From an uncultured candidate division Zixibacteria bacterium (GTDB lineage: Bacteria; Zixibacteria; MSB-5A5; GN15; PGXB01): a stretch of 64,000 nt of DNA. Both the position numbers and the translations under genes were made by a program. The DNA lies in NCBI GenBank assembly GCA_937925655.1, contig CALAMC010000048.1, positions 1 to 64,000 of the forward strand, read 5' to 3'. The stretch's first letter is position 1. Each line of letters starts with the position of its first letter. The notes beneath the pieces were generated by a model that did no database searches, was not told the DNA's origin, and saw only the letters and a list, made by a program, of their open reading frames with translations. This document shows, piece after piece, positions 8,197-17,262 of this stretch.

Positions 8197-10356
8197 TTAA
8201 AAACGCTGTAAATCGGTGGAATCTTCCGGAAAAATGTACTTATCGGGATTGGAGCCCGGGCCGACATAAAGCCCCTTCGAGGGGTGAATCGGGCATGTAA
8301 CGACGGGAACGTCTTCCGTACGGAAGATTTCTTTCACGACTTCAAAACACCGGTCGGTGGCCAATTTGCCCGATTCCAGGCATACGATCGCTTCTTCAAT
8401 GCCGTCGGGGCGCTCGAAATCGAGGACCGGCAGGTTTTCATGAGCGGATTTCATAATTTCAACCCAGATAGGCAGGGCGTTGACGGCACCGGTCTGGTTT
8501 TTGCCGATGGAGGTTTTATCGTCAAAGCCGACCCATACCCCGGCGGTAATCTGGGGTGTATAGCCAATAAACCAGTTATCGCAGAAGTTATCCGACGTTC
8601 CCGTCTTGCCCCCGGCCGGTCGGGTGAAACCGCGCCAGCGTGCCCCGCGACCGGTGCCCTTTTCGCCATCCAAGACGGATCTCATCATGGAAACCATAAT
8701 ATAGGCGGTTTGCGCCGACAGTACTTCTTCCTTTTGAATATTGGAATTGTCCTCGAGGACGTTGCCGTAGCGGTCGACAATACGAAGGATGTAACGCGGC
8801 GGGACATGAATACCGCCGTTGGGAAAAACAGTATAGGCCGATACAATTTCGAGGGGCTTAACCACACCGGTCCCGATAGCAAGGGATGCCACCGGTTCCA
8901 GCGGGTCGGAAATACCCATTTTATGGGCATAGAATATGGCCTGCTCCGGGGTAATCTTCAGCAGCAATTTTATGGCGATAAGATTGCGGGACATTTCCAG
9001 GCCCTTGCGCAGAGTCATCCGCCCTAGAAATTCGTTGTCAAAATTATGCGGTCGCCAATCCTTAGTTCCGGGGATTTGCAGTTTGATGGAATTATCATAA
9101 AATATATCAGATGGATGATAGCCATTGTCGATGGCGGCAGTATATATAAACGGTTTAAAAGCCGAACCGGGCTGCAATCGCGCCTGAACGGCCCGGTTGA
9201 ATTTGGTTTCCGCAAAGGACCGCCCACCAACGAGGGAGAGAATGTTGCCATTTTCATTATTTATGGCTATAGCCGCCCCTTGAATCTGTTTATAGACGCG
9301 GATAGAATCGCCATAAATATCGACAGTATCGGGCAAAGCATATGCATAGGCGGAACTGGTTATAGGATAAGACCTTTCGATACGAGCCTGGAGCGAATCC
9401 AATTTGGACTTGACCTGAAATTCAGTCGCCTGCTGGAGCCTCCAGTCCAGGGTAGTCATCACCGTCAAGCCGCCGGAATAAAGAACTTTCTCTCCATATT
9501 TATCCAGGATATATTGCCGGACCATTTCGGTAAAGTATGGCGCCCGGCCCGATTCCTGAACCGGTTCCTTTAATTCCAGCGGCAGGCTTCTAAGAGAATC
9601 ATATTCCGCGCGGCTGATTTTGCCCCAGCCGTAATATGAATAGAGGGAACGGTTGCGGATGCGAATGGCCAGGTCGGTGGAATCGAAAACTTTAAAGCGG
9701 CTGGGACCTTTCAGCAGAGCCACCAGCAGGGCGCAGTCGTTAATGGACAATTCATCCACCCTTTTGTCGAAGTATGCGCGGGCGGCGGCGGCGATACCAT
9801 GGGCCCCGCGACCGAAATAGTACTGGTTCAAATACATCTGGATGATTTCTTCTTTGGAATAGGTGCGCTCCAGTTTAATCGCGGTCAGCGCTTCCTTTAT
9901 TTTGCGGGCGAACGTTTTCTCCCGGTCAAGAAACAACATGCGGGACAGCTGCTGGGTAATGGTGGACGCCCCCTGGGCAATTCTCCCTTCGACCAGGTCA
10001 ACAAATGCCGCCTTGGCAACTCGCACCACATTTATACCCCAGTGATCCCAGAATTGCTGGTCTTCCACGGCCAGGAGCATATTAATGAGATGCTTGGGCA
10101 TTTGGCTGTATGGCGTCAGGACGCGGTTTTCATTGAAATAGCTCTGTAACAGCGCACCATCGGCAGAATAAATTTTGGTCTTAAGAGACGGCTCAATGTT
10201 ATGAAGCTCTTCGAACGATGGCAAATCTTCCTTATAGACGACATAGGTGCGATAAGTGACGATCGAGAAGAAAATTACGATTAGCATGGCCAGGATCACC
10301 AGGTTGCGCACGGTCGGGCTTATTTTCTTATTATTTTTTTCCGTTGTTTTATCCAT
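8197..10356 (-). CDS. Class A penicillin-binding protein (PBP1A-type peptidoglycan glycosyltransferase/transpeptidase)
   Basis: This 719-residue bifunctional enzyme polymerises lipid II and cross-links stem peptides on the periplasmic face of the inner membrane. It has a short basic cytoplasmic tail, one membrane anchor (about residues 18-35) and a GT51 domain with the catalytic Glu in VEDQQFWDHWG (E98) and the GASTITQQL motif. The transpeptidase domain has SAFK (nucleophile S398), SRNL as the SxN-position motif and KTGT (about 584). Length is usual for the family. No Shine-Dalgarno precedes the ATG; a promoter-like sequence lies so close that the mRNA may be leaderless. The gene is divergent from tyrS. 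Confidence 0.92.
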   Translation of the reverse strand: MDKTTEKNNKKISPTVRNLVILAMLIVIFFSIVTYRTYVVYKEDLPSFEELHNIEPSLKTKIYSADGALLQSYFNENRVLTPYSQMPKHLINMLLAVEDQQFWDHWGINVVRVAKAAFVDLVEGRIAQGASTITQQLSRMLFLDREKTFARKIKEALTAIKLERTYSKEEIIQMYLNQYYFGRGAHGIAAAARAYFDKRVDELSINDCALLVALLKGPSRFKVFDSTDLAIRIRNRSLYSYYGWGKISRAEYDSLRSLPLELKEPVQESGRAPYFTEMVRQYILDKYGEKVLYSGGLTVMTTLDWRLQQATEFQVKSKLDSLQARIERSYPITSSAYAYALPDTVDIYGDSIRVYKQIQGAAIAINNENGNILSLVGGRSFAETKFNRAVQARLQPGSAFKPFIYTAAIDNGYHPSDIFYDNSIKLQIPGTKDWRPHNFDNEFLGRMTLRKGLEMSRNLIAIKLLLKITPEQAIFYAHKMGISDPLEPVASLAIGTGVVKPLEIVSAYTVFPNGGIHVPPRYILRIVDRYGNVLEDNSNIQKEEVLSAQTAYIMVSMMRSVLDGEKGTGRGARWRGFTRPAGGKTGTSDNFCDNWFIGYTPQITAGVWVGFDDKTSIGKNQTGAVNALPIWVEIMKSAHENLPVLDFERPDGIEEAIVCLESGKLATDRCFEVVKEIFRTEDVPVVTCPIHPSKGLYVGPGSNPDKYIFPEDSTDLQRF

Positions 10357-10363
10357 AAACTTT

Positions 10364-10393
10364 ATAATGTCGTTAATAAAAGGTTCAAGTCAA
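10364..10393 (-). promoter_or_regulatory. Predicted promoter of the class A PBP gene
   Basis: Minus strand TTGACT (10393-10388), an 18-nt spacer and CATTAT (10369-10364). Only 7 nt separate the -10 box from the ATG at 10356, which would place the transcript start at the start codon. The -10 box matches consensus at 4 of 6 positions. Confidence 0.45.
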
Positions 10394-10564
10394 CCAAAAA
10401 GACTACAGGCGGGCTTTTGAAATGTTATACATTTTTCGGGAAATAGGGTTTAAAATATATAACTTGCCTTTTGACGTGACATATTTTATTCTCGCTCTAT
10501 AAATGTAACTCCGAACCAAAGAGATTAAGCATTTGGCCGATAATAAATTAAAGCGAAATAACAG

Positions 10565-11779
10565 ATGAACAGTGAATTTGAAAAACAATGGGCGGCCATA
10601 TCTCGGGGAGCAGTGGACCTGCTGCCGCTTGAGGAATTCAAAAGCCGCCTTAAACAATCCATTGAAAAAAATAAACCGCTTCGGGTCAAACAGGGTTTTG
10701 ACCCGACCGCCCCGGATATACATCTGGGCCACACCGTCGGGATTCGAAAACTGCGGCAGTTTCAGCAACTTGGCCATAAAATAGTCCTGATCATCGGCGA
10801 TTACACCGCCATGGTCGGCGACCCATCGGGGCGCTCCGCCACCCGTCCGCAGTTGTCATATGACCAGATAATGGCCAATAGCGAAACCTATCAAAAACAG
10901 TTTTTTAAGATACTCGATAAATCGGTTACCGAAATTCATTACAATGGCGAGTGGTTCGCCAAAATGGATTTTAAAAGCATCCTTGAGTTGGCCGCCAAAT
11001 TCACCGTGGCGCGGATTTTGGAACGGGACGATTTCGAAAAAAGATTTAAGTCGGGGACACCCATTTCAATTCATGAATTTTTATATCCGCTGATGCAGGC
11101 TTATGATTCGGTGGCAATCAAGGCCGACGTGGAAATCGGAGCCACCGAACAGAAATTCAATCTTTTGACCGGGCGTGAAATTCAGCAAGATTACGGAGTC
11201 GAACCGCAGGTAATATTAACTCTGCCGGTCCTGGTCGGTCTCGACGGGCATCAGCGTATGTCCAAGTCCATCGGCAATTATATCGGCATCGATGAACCTC
11301 CGGGGGAAATATTCGGCAAGGTTATGTCCATCCCGGACAGCCTGATATACTCATATTTCGAGCTGGCCACGGACATCCCCGAAACGCACCTTAAAGAAAT
11401 TAAAGCGGCACTTGAATCGGGCATGACTAATCCTATGAATATCAAGAAGGAACTAGGACAAACTCTGGTTGCCCAGTACCATGACGCCGAAGCCGCACGA
11501 ACTGCTCGCGAAGAATTCGAGCGGGTCTTTTCGCGCAAGGAGATTCCCGAAGACGTCCCCGAATTCGATGCTTCCGGATATGGCGGCCGGATCTGGATCG
11601 TGCAACTACTGGAAGACAGTCATATAGTGAATTCACGCGGCGAAGCTCGTCGGCTGATTCGAGGCGGTGGGGTGAGTATCGATGGTGTCAAGGTTACCGA
11701 TGAAGACCTGGAATTGGCTTTAAAAAATGGACAGATGATAAAAGCCGGCAAAAGACGGCATTTAAAAATCAAAATATAA
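10565..11779 (+). CDS. tyrS: Tyrosyl-tRNA synthetase
   Basis: Charges tRNA-Tyr with tyrosine in the cytoplasm. The 404-residue class I synthetase has the nucleotide-binding HIGH signature as HLGH (residues 53-56, after GFDPTAPDI) and the KMSKS loop as RMSKS (about 231). The C-terminal S4-like RNA-binding domain (about 340-404) contains ARRLIRGGGVSIDGVKV. The KMSKS-type loop fits the TyrZ-like subgroup better than the KFGKS type. It starts at the ATG at 10565 after an AT-rich leader and is followed 42 bases on by a TPR lipoprotein gene, possibly cotranscribed. Confidence 0.95.
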   Translation: MNSEFEKQWAAISRGAVDLLPLEEFKSRLKQSIEKNKPLRVKQGFDPTAPDIHLGHTVGIRKLRQFQQLGHKIVLIIGDYTAMVGDPSGRSATRPQLSYDQIMANSETYQKQFFKILDKSVTEIHYNGEWFAKMDFKSILELAAKFTVARILERDDFEKRFKSGTPISIHEFLYPLMQAYDSVAIKADVEIGATEQKFNLLTGREIQQDYGVEPQVILTLPVLVGLDGHQRMSKSIGNYIGIDEPPGEIFGKVMSIPDSLIYSYFELATDIPETHLKEIKAALESGMTNPMNIKKELGQTLVAQYHDAEAARTAREEFERVFSRKEIPEDVPEFDASGYGGRIWIVQLLEDSHIVNSRGEARRLIRGGGVSIDGVKVTDEDLELALKNGQMIKAGKRRHLKIKI

Positions 11780-11821
11780 CGGTCCTCGGAACCATAATCG
11801 GTGGCGACAATTATAAATTAT

Positions 11822-13477
11822 ATGAGACGGCTTTTATCAATTAGTTTAGTACCATTTATTTTCGTCATATTTATGGGCTGTGGCAAGCCGGTGGCGATAA
11901 AATATCCGGGTGAGGAACAACCATCCGACAGTATCGGTCAGAAAATTGGTGCTTCCGAAATGTTGTTCATTGAAGCCGATAGTGAAATTATCGATAACAC
12001 CATCAACCGCTTCGCCTTCAACCATTTTTCCAACGGAACCATACTGGAATCCATGGGTGAATATTACCTTGCCAGCCAGCAGTACCGTGAAGCATTGAAA
12101 TACATGCCGGAATCGGCCGAGATTCGTTCCAGTTACGCTTTATCGCTATTTTATTTGCGTGAATTCGAAAAGGCTTTGGTCGAGGCGCAAAAGGTCAATC
12201 CCCGTGATTTGAAATCGAAAATTCTTATCGCGGATTGTTACCGGGTCATGGGCAAAGCACCCGAGGCTTTGGCCGCCTACGAGGAAGCCGTGGTCGAGGA
12301 TTCATTGAACATTCAGATCTGGTTTCATATTGCCCGGTATCATGAACAGCTTCAGCATTTTGACAGCGCCGCTTACGCTTTTTCCCGGGTGACAGATTTG
12401 AATCCCAACGGCGGAAATTTTCAAAGATTGGGTAATCTTCAAATCAGAGCCGGTCTTATACCGGAGGCCCTGCAAAGCTACCGGCAATCGATTGAACTGG
12501 ATTCATCGGCGGAAAATATCCGGGCCTACCTGGGATTATCGATCATTTACGAAGAAACGGGGGACCACGCGAAGGCCCGATATTATCTGGAACAGGCTCA
12601 TGAACGCGCTCCCGACGATAACCTGATTGCGACCCGTCTTCTGGGCATCTATGAAGACGACGGCGACTATGATAAAGGGATTGCTCTGGCCAGAGCAATA
12701 ATTGCACGATCTCCGTTTGACCGCCCGCTGATACAGAGGCTGGGCGTGATGTACTATCTTCAGGACAGTTTACAGCAGGCCGATTCGGTTTTCACGTATC
12801 TGCAAAACAGCGGCATCAATGACCTATCGCTTCAATATTACATAGGACGCGTAGCCTTTTTGAGAGGCGATCTGTCGCGCGCCGGGGATTACTTCAAAAG
12901 CATCACCCTGGCGGCCGATTCCATCATCGACGGCTGGATGAACCTCGGTATGGTGTATCATGAAATGGATTCTCTTCCGGCTGAAATCGCCAATTATGAA
13001 AAGGCCCTGACTTATTTGAAAACACTCGACGATTCGCTGGTGGTTTCATTTTCACTGGCCGCCGCTTTGGAACGAAGTGGCCAATTTGACAGGGCCGTCG
13101 AGCTATTCGAATTCATCTTGAAGCACCGGCCCGATCATGCCCCATCATTGAATTACCTGGGGTACATGCTGGTTGACAAAGGAATCAGGCTGGAATACGC
13201 TCGGGAATTGATCGAAAAGGCGCTTCAGATTTCTCCCGACAACGGGGCCTACATCGACAGTTATGGCTGGTTGATGTTTCGGTTGGGGCAGTATAACAGG
13301 GCCCTGGAGCAGTTGACGCTGGCTTATAAATATATCAACGACGATCCGGTCGTCTTGCATCATCTTGGCGACATATATGAAGCTCTTGACGAACCGGATC
13401 AGGCCCGAATATATTGGCGAAAAGCATTGGAGCTCGACCCGGACAATGAAGCCCTCAAAGAAAAACTCGACCGGTAG
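11822..13477 (+). CDS. TPR-repeat lipoprotein
   Basis: A 551-residue predicted lipoprotein. The hydrophobic signal ends in a lipobox FMGC, and then about ten tetratricopeptide units run to the C-terminus (for example EYYLASQQYREALKYMPES and ALEQLTLAYKYIN). The final units resemble those of BamD/NlpI-like or PEP-CTERM-associated TPR proteins. The ATG at 11822 places MRR directly before the hydrophobic core; a GTG at 11801 is an in-frame alternative. Neither has a clear Shine-Dalgarno. It overlaps the next lipoprotein gene by 32 bases, so the two are probably translated together. Function is unknown; TPRs indicate protein-protein scaffolding at the membrane. Confidence 0.8.
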   Translation: MRRLLSISLVPFIFVIFMGCGKPVAIKYPGEEQPSDSIGQKIGASEMLFIEADSEIIDNTINRFAFNHFSNGTILESMGEYYLASQQYREALKYMPESAEIRSSYALSLFYLREFEKALVEAQKVNPRDLKSKILIADCYRVMGKAPEALAAYEEAVVEDSLNIQIWFHIARYHEQLQHFDSAAYAFSRVTDLNPNGGNFQRLGNLQIRAGLIPEALQSYRQSIELDSSAENIRAYLGLSIIYEETGDHAKARYYLEQAHERAPDDNLIATRLLGIYEDDGDYDKGIALARAIIARSPFDRPLIQRLGVMYYLQDSLQQADSVFTYLQNSGINDLSLQYYIGRVAFLRGDLSRAGDYFKSITLAADSIIDGWMNLGMVYHEMDSLPAEIANYEKALTYLKTLDDSLVVSFSLAAALERSGQFDRAVELFEFILKHRPDHAPSLNYLGYMLVDKGIRLEYARELIEKALQISPDNGAYIDSYGWLMFRLGQYNRALEQLTLAYKYINDDPVVLHHLGDIYEALDEPDQARIYWRKALELDPDNEALKEKLDR

Positions 13478-15173
13478 TATCAAACCGTCATTCATCCCGG
13501 TCATATTTTTATTCGTGGCGTTTCTAACGATGTGCGCCAAAGTGTCCTCGCCTCCCGGCGGCCCGGTTGACCAGACGGGAGCCGAAGTTATCGCTTCCGT
13601 ACCTGAAAACGGGGCGGTCAATGTGGCCAAAAGCAATGTCGTGCAAATAACCTTTTCGGAAACGGTCGATAAAAACTCCGCCCAGTCGGCGATATTCATA
13701 TCGCCGCTACCGGACCGTGATCTGGCATTCAAATGGAAAGGGAAAACCCTGAACATAATTCTTCCCGACACCTTCAAAGACGCCACGACCTATGTCGTCA
13801 ATATCGGCGCCAATGTCACCGACCTGCGCAAAAACAAAATGGAAAAATCGCGGCAGCTGGCTTTCTCCACGGGGCCACGGATCAGCACGGGAAGGGTCGA
13901 CGGATTTATTGCTGACCAGGAAAAAGCGGCGATCGGGGTCACGGTCGGCTTGTTCGATGGTATCACGTTCGCTGATTTGCCGTCTTTCGATTCGCTTTAT
14001 CCGGCCTATATGACACAAACCGGCAAGGACGGGCGATTTCAACTGGATTACCTTCCCGACGGGGAATATTTCCTTTTAGCCTATGGTGACGGCAACAAGA
14101 ACCAGACCTTCGATTTCGGCCAGGAATCATACGGTCTGTCTGACCGGCCGGTGCATATCACCGATGGTCAAGGTCCGGTGACCTTGAATATTTCCATGAT
14201 TAAAAAAGACACGGCGTCATATCATATACTATCGATAACGCCAAACGGTGACGGGCTGATCCGGGTCAAATTCACCAATGGCCTGGCCCCGGCCCGGTTT
14301 GAAGGCATGTTTGAATCTGTGGAATTGACTGCCGTCGATGATTCGGGGCGACCGGCTTATACGCCGCAGGCGATTGTTGAAGGCGGGGATAAGGCGTTAC
14401 AGAATTTTACCGTCTATTTCGGAGATATAGCGCCGGGTAAATACCGCCTTCGCATCAACAAATCGGCATTCGACAATATCAGCGAATCATCGGCATTCAT
14501 GGAAAGTCCGGAGTTTGAAAAAGCGGACGCGACCGACAATACGCCTCCGAAGATTGTTTTTTGTTCGCATGAAGGCCAAACCGTGTACGCCGATAACAAT
14601 CGTATTGATTTAAAGTTTTCCGAACCGATTCAATTTTTGGATTCAATCCAATTGCCGTTTATAGTTGTCGACCGCGATACGGTCGGATATGCCGTTGAGA
14701 CTCATTTTTTAACGCCGCTGCACTGTCAATTGCACGTCCCGGATTTAGTCGAAGGGCAGAACTACATGTTAAGCGTAAATGCCTCCGCCATTGCCGACCG
14801 ATCCGGAAATGCCCTGGGGCAATCGATTATCGACTATCGTTTTACCACGTATGATGCCGATTCTATGGGAACAGCTTCGGGCAGAATAACCATTGACACG
14901 GTATCGGTGTCGAAGGGCCCGGTTCATCTTCAATTCGACATTTATCCTTCCATGAAGACATTCACATTTCATCCGACAGATGATATTTTCCAATATTCAC
15001 TGCCGCCAGGCAAATATCAACTTCGGGCATATGTCGATCGTAATCAGAATGGGGAATATGACCCGGGCCAATTGTACCCGCCGGAACTTCCCGAAACATG
15101 GGTGATTTATCCGGATACAATAAGAATCCGGCCGCGTTTCGAAACGGCCGGAATCGAATTATTGATTATATAA
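13446..15173 (+). CDS. Ig-like (Big_5/SbsA-type) domain lipoprotein
   Basis: A 575-residue exported protein. Residues 1-30 form a basic stretch, a hydrophobic core and a lipobox-like LTMC. An Ig-like domain of the Big_5 type follows (about 45-140, with PENGAVNVAKSNVVQITFSE and TTYVVNIGANVTDL), then a carboxypeptidase-regulatory-like segment (DGRFQLDYLPDGEYFLLAYGD) and a second Big_5-like unit (about 380-490). Related proteins occur widely in Bacteroidota-like genomes with no assigned role. The ATG at 13446 is preferred because it directly precedes the signal sequence; a start at 13365 would add 27 non-signal residues. It lies at the end of the tyrS-TPR group. Confidence 0.78.
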   Translation: MKPSKKNSTGSIKPSFIPVIFLFVAFLTMCAKVSSPPGGPVDQTGAEVIASVPENGAVNVAKSNVVQITFSETVDKNSAQSAIFISPLPDRDLAFKWKGKTLNIILPDTFKDATTYVVNIGANVTDLRKNKMEKSRQLAFSTGPRISTGRVDGFIADQEKAAIGVTVGLFDGITFADLPSFDSLYPAYMTQTGKDGRFQLDYLPDGEYFLLAYGDGNKNQTFDFGQESYGLSDRPVHITDGQGPVTLNISMIKKDTASYHILSITPNGDGLIRVKFTNGLAPARFEGMFESVELTAVDDSGRPAYTPQAIVEGGDKALQNFTVYFGDIAPGKYRLRINKSAFDNISESSAFMESPEFEKADATDNTPPKIVFCSHEGQTVYADNNRIDLKFSEPIQFLDSIQLPFIVVDRDTVGYAVETHFLTPLHCQLHVPDLVEGQNYMLSVNASAIADRSGNALGQSIIDYRFTTYDADSMGTASGRITIDTVSVSKGPVHLQFDIYPSMKTFTFHPTDDIFQYSLPPGKYQLRAYVDRNQNGEYDPGQLYPPELPETWVIYPDTIRIRPRFETAGIELLII

Positions 15174-15212
15174 TACACCGTGACCGAAAGGCCCGGCGAA
15201 TTTTCATATTTA

Positions 15213-15722
15213 CTATTTAGATTTTTGTACGTCCACCAACCGGATGGCGAAATTAAGGGTCTGCCCGGCCAAAGGATGATTGGCGTCCAATTTGACCGAA
15301 TCCTGCATAACTTCCAGAACACGGGCATAAAAGACTTCCCCATTGGGACCGGCCGGCAATTGCAGTTCCTGACCGACCATAAGATTTTCGGCGCCCTGAA
15401 TTTGGGCTTTGGGCACAACGCCAATCATTTCATCCCGGTATGGACCATAGGCGCTATCGGGTGGGATGGTGACAGTGGCGCTGTCACCCACGGACATCCC
15501 GATCAGGGCTTTCTCAAACCCGGGGATAACCATGGCGTCACCCAGTTTGAATTCAAGCGGTTCCTGGCCTTCCGATGAATCGAAAATCGTTCCGTCATCG
15601 AGTTTGCCGGTATAGTGAACTTTGACGGTGTCGCCGGTTTCTGCCACAGGTTTCGATGAGCAGGCCACGATGACGGCAAATGCGGTCAACAAAGCCAATG
15701 CCATAGCCAGTTTTGATTTCAT
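15213..15722 (-). CDS. FKBP-type peptidyl-prolyl isomerase lipoprotein (SlyD-like)
   Basis: A 169-residue protein. An N-terminal signal ends in VIVAC, predicting a lipoprotein. An FKBP core follows (VKVHYTGKLDDGTIFDSSEG, then PGFEKALIGMSVGDSATVTI) and then an inserted chaperone-like flap (about 95-150) before the last strand (HPLAGQTLNFAIRLVDV), the arrangement of SlyD. SlyD itself is cytoplasmic and carries a metal-binding His-rich tail, which is absent here. It probably assists folding of envelope proteins. A good Shine-Dalgarno (AGGAAAGG) precedes the ATG. It is transcribed in the same direction as elbB upstream. Confidence 0.88.
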   Translation of the reverse strand: MKSKLAMALALLTAFAVIVACSSKPVAETGDTVKVHYTGKLDDGTIFDSSEGQEPLEFKLGDAMVIPGFEKALIGMSVGDSATVTIPPDSAYGPYRDEMIGVVPKAQIQGAENLMVGQELQLPAGPNGEVFYARVLEVMQDSVKLDANHPLAGQTLNFAIRLVDVQKSK

Positions 15723-15768
15723 TTGTTCGCCTTTCCTGTAAATTATTCTGCATTTGCCGCCAAGCGGT

Positions 15769-16431
15769 TTATGCCAGCTTCATGACTTCTTTCACGAAGT
15801 TTTCTATTCCCCGCGACACCTGCGAAATCTTGGTCGCAAGCATATAGCAGGGGGTCGTTACTATTTTATTTTTTCTATCCACAACCACATCAGTGGTTTG
15901 AGCTTTTATCGGTGTTGCGCCCAGTTCCATGAGGGCTTTACTCGTCCCCGGGTCAGTACCAATGGTCAATTCCGGGACGATTTTCGCGTCCTTAAGCGCC
16001 CCGGCGATAACGACGGGTGAAATACACAGCGCCCCGATGACTTTTCCCGCGGCGTGGGCGGCCTTAATAACTGCCGCCACTTGCGAATCGATTTTACAGC
16101 CGGTTCCATCCACGGCGAACGTGCATAGATTTTTGGCCGCGCCGAATCCTCCCGGAAACACGACCGCGTCAAAATCACCGACTTTCAGTTCATTCAGAGG
16201 CTTGATCCTGCCGCGAGCGATTCTGGCCGACTCGGCCAGGACGTTGCGGGATTCTCCGGCGGCGGGTTGCCCGGTCAGATGATTAACAACGTGCATCTGT
16301 TCTTTATCAGGAGCAAAGCATTGCACTTCGGCCCCGGCCTCGTCGAAATGTAAAAGGGTTAAAACGGCCTCATGTATTTCAGAACCGTCGAATACTCCAC
16401 ACCCCGATAAGACAACGCCTATTTTTTTCAT
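15769..16431 (-). CDS. elbB: Isoprenoid biosynthesis glyoxalase ElbB (DJ-1/PfpI superfamily)
   Basis: A 220-residue cytoplasmic protein of the DJ-1/PfpI fold. It has the ElbB-type opening GVVLSGCGVFDGSEIHEAVL, the FPGGFGAAKNL loop and the nucleophile-elbow Cys in GALCISPVV. E. coli ElbB has glyoxalase activity in vitro; the physiological role is uncertain despite the name. GAGGTGA before the ATG is a clear ribosome-binding site. Length matches the family. Confidence 0.92.
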   Translation of the reverse strand: MKKIGVVLSGCGVFDGSEIHEAVLTLLHFDEAGAEVQCFAPDKEQMHVVNHLTGQPAAGESRNVLAESARIARGRIKPLNELKVGDFDAVVFPGGFGAAKNLCTFAVDGTGCKIDSQVAAVIKAAHAAGKVIGALCISPVVIAGALKDAKIVPELTIGTDPGTSKALMELGATPIKAQTTDVVVDRKNKIVTTPCYMLATKISQVSRGIENFVKEVMKLA

Positions 16432-16528
16432 ATTCTCACCTCTGTCTTCAATTCACATCGCCCTGTATATTAAGCATTGTCTGAATCGGGGTCAACAAAT
16501 AGATATCTTTCATATACATTCAATCGGT

Positions 16529-16556
16529 TAAAAAAAGCGGGGCATTCCAGCCCCGC
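16529..16556 (-). terminator. Rho-independent terminator of the OmpA-like lipoprotein gene
   Basis: On the minus strand GCGGGGC (16556-16550) pairs perfectly with GCCCCGC (16543-16537) around a 6-nt loop and is followed by a run of seven T. It lies 18 bases after the stop codon at 16575. Confidence 0.92.
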
Positions 16557-16574
16557 GGCAAATTTCCGGGGGAC

Positions 16575-17168
16575 TTACAGCCGGCCCCATAATTTAAGGA
16601 CAACCCGGCGGTTTTTTGCATTGGCATCCCTTTCGTCGCCCATGGCCACCGGACGATTTTCGCCCTGGCTGACGATGAACATCCGATAAAGGGCGATACC
16701 ATACTGGTCAACCAGATATCTCTGAACGGCTTCAGCGCGGGCTTTGCCCAGCATTAAATTATAGTCGGCCGGGCCGGTTTTATCGGTGTGGCCGGTCATT
16801 TCCAGAAGAGAGCGCGGATAATCGATCATCTTCTGGCCGAGTTCCTCCAAATAATCTCGGGAAATCTGCGTTAACTCATGGCTGTCGAAATTGAAATTGA
16901 CGACGCCCTCCCAAATAACCTGATAATTTTCAAAACCTTTGGCTTCATTCAGAGCCATGTCGGCCTTGTCGGCAAGCTCGGCGGTCAGTGCCTGCATTCT
17001 TTTGATTTCATCGGCATTGAGTGCCGTTTGGGCCTTCACGGTATTTACTTCGGCCTGCATTTCGGCCTGCACTTCGGCAATGCGCTGGTCAACATACCCT
17101 TTGCTGGCACAACCCGCCACCAGCAGGCCGCCAATCAGGGCAAAGACCATAAGAATTTTAAAACGCAT
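16575..17168 (-). CDS. OmpA-like peptidoglycan-associated lipoprotein
   Basis: A 197-residue protein. The signal peptide ends in the lipobox VAGC at residue 19. A coiled-coil region (about 25-80, Ala/Glu/Lys-rich heptads as in Lpp/OmpA linkers) precedes a C-terminal OmpA domain (about 85-197) with NFDSHELT, GHTDKTGPADYN, LGKARAEAVQRYL and NRRVVLKL. Pal-like proteins tether the outer membrane to peptidoglycan. GGAGG precedes the ATG. It is monocistronic, with its own terminator. Confidence 0.9.
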   Translation of the reverse strand: MRFKILMVFALIGGLLVAGCASKGYVDQRIAEVQAEMQAEVNTVKAQTALNADEIKRMQALTAELADKADMALNEAKGFENYQVIWEGVVNFNFDSHELTQISRDYLEELGQKMIDYPRSLLEMTGHTDKTGPADYNLMLGKARAEAVQRYLVDQYGIALYRMFIVSQGENRPVAMGDERDANAKNRRVVLKLWGRL

Positions 17169-17262
17169 TTGTCCTCCATGAATAAACGGTTAATTGACTT
17201 CTTTTGGGCTATGATATATGGCTTTATGCGAAACTGTCAAGGCTAAATTTGCTTAATTTCGT

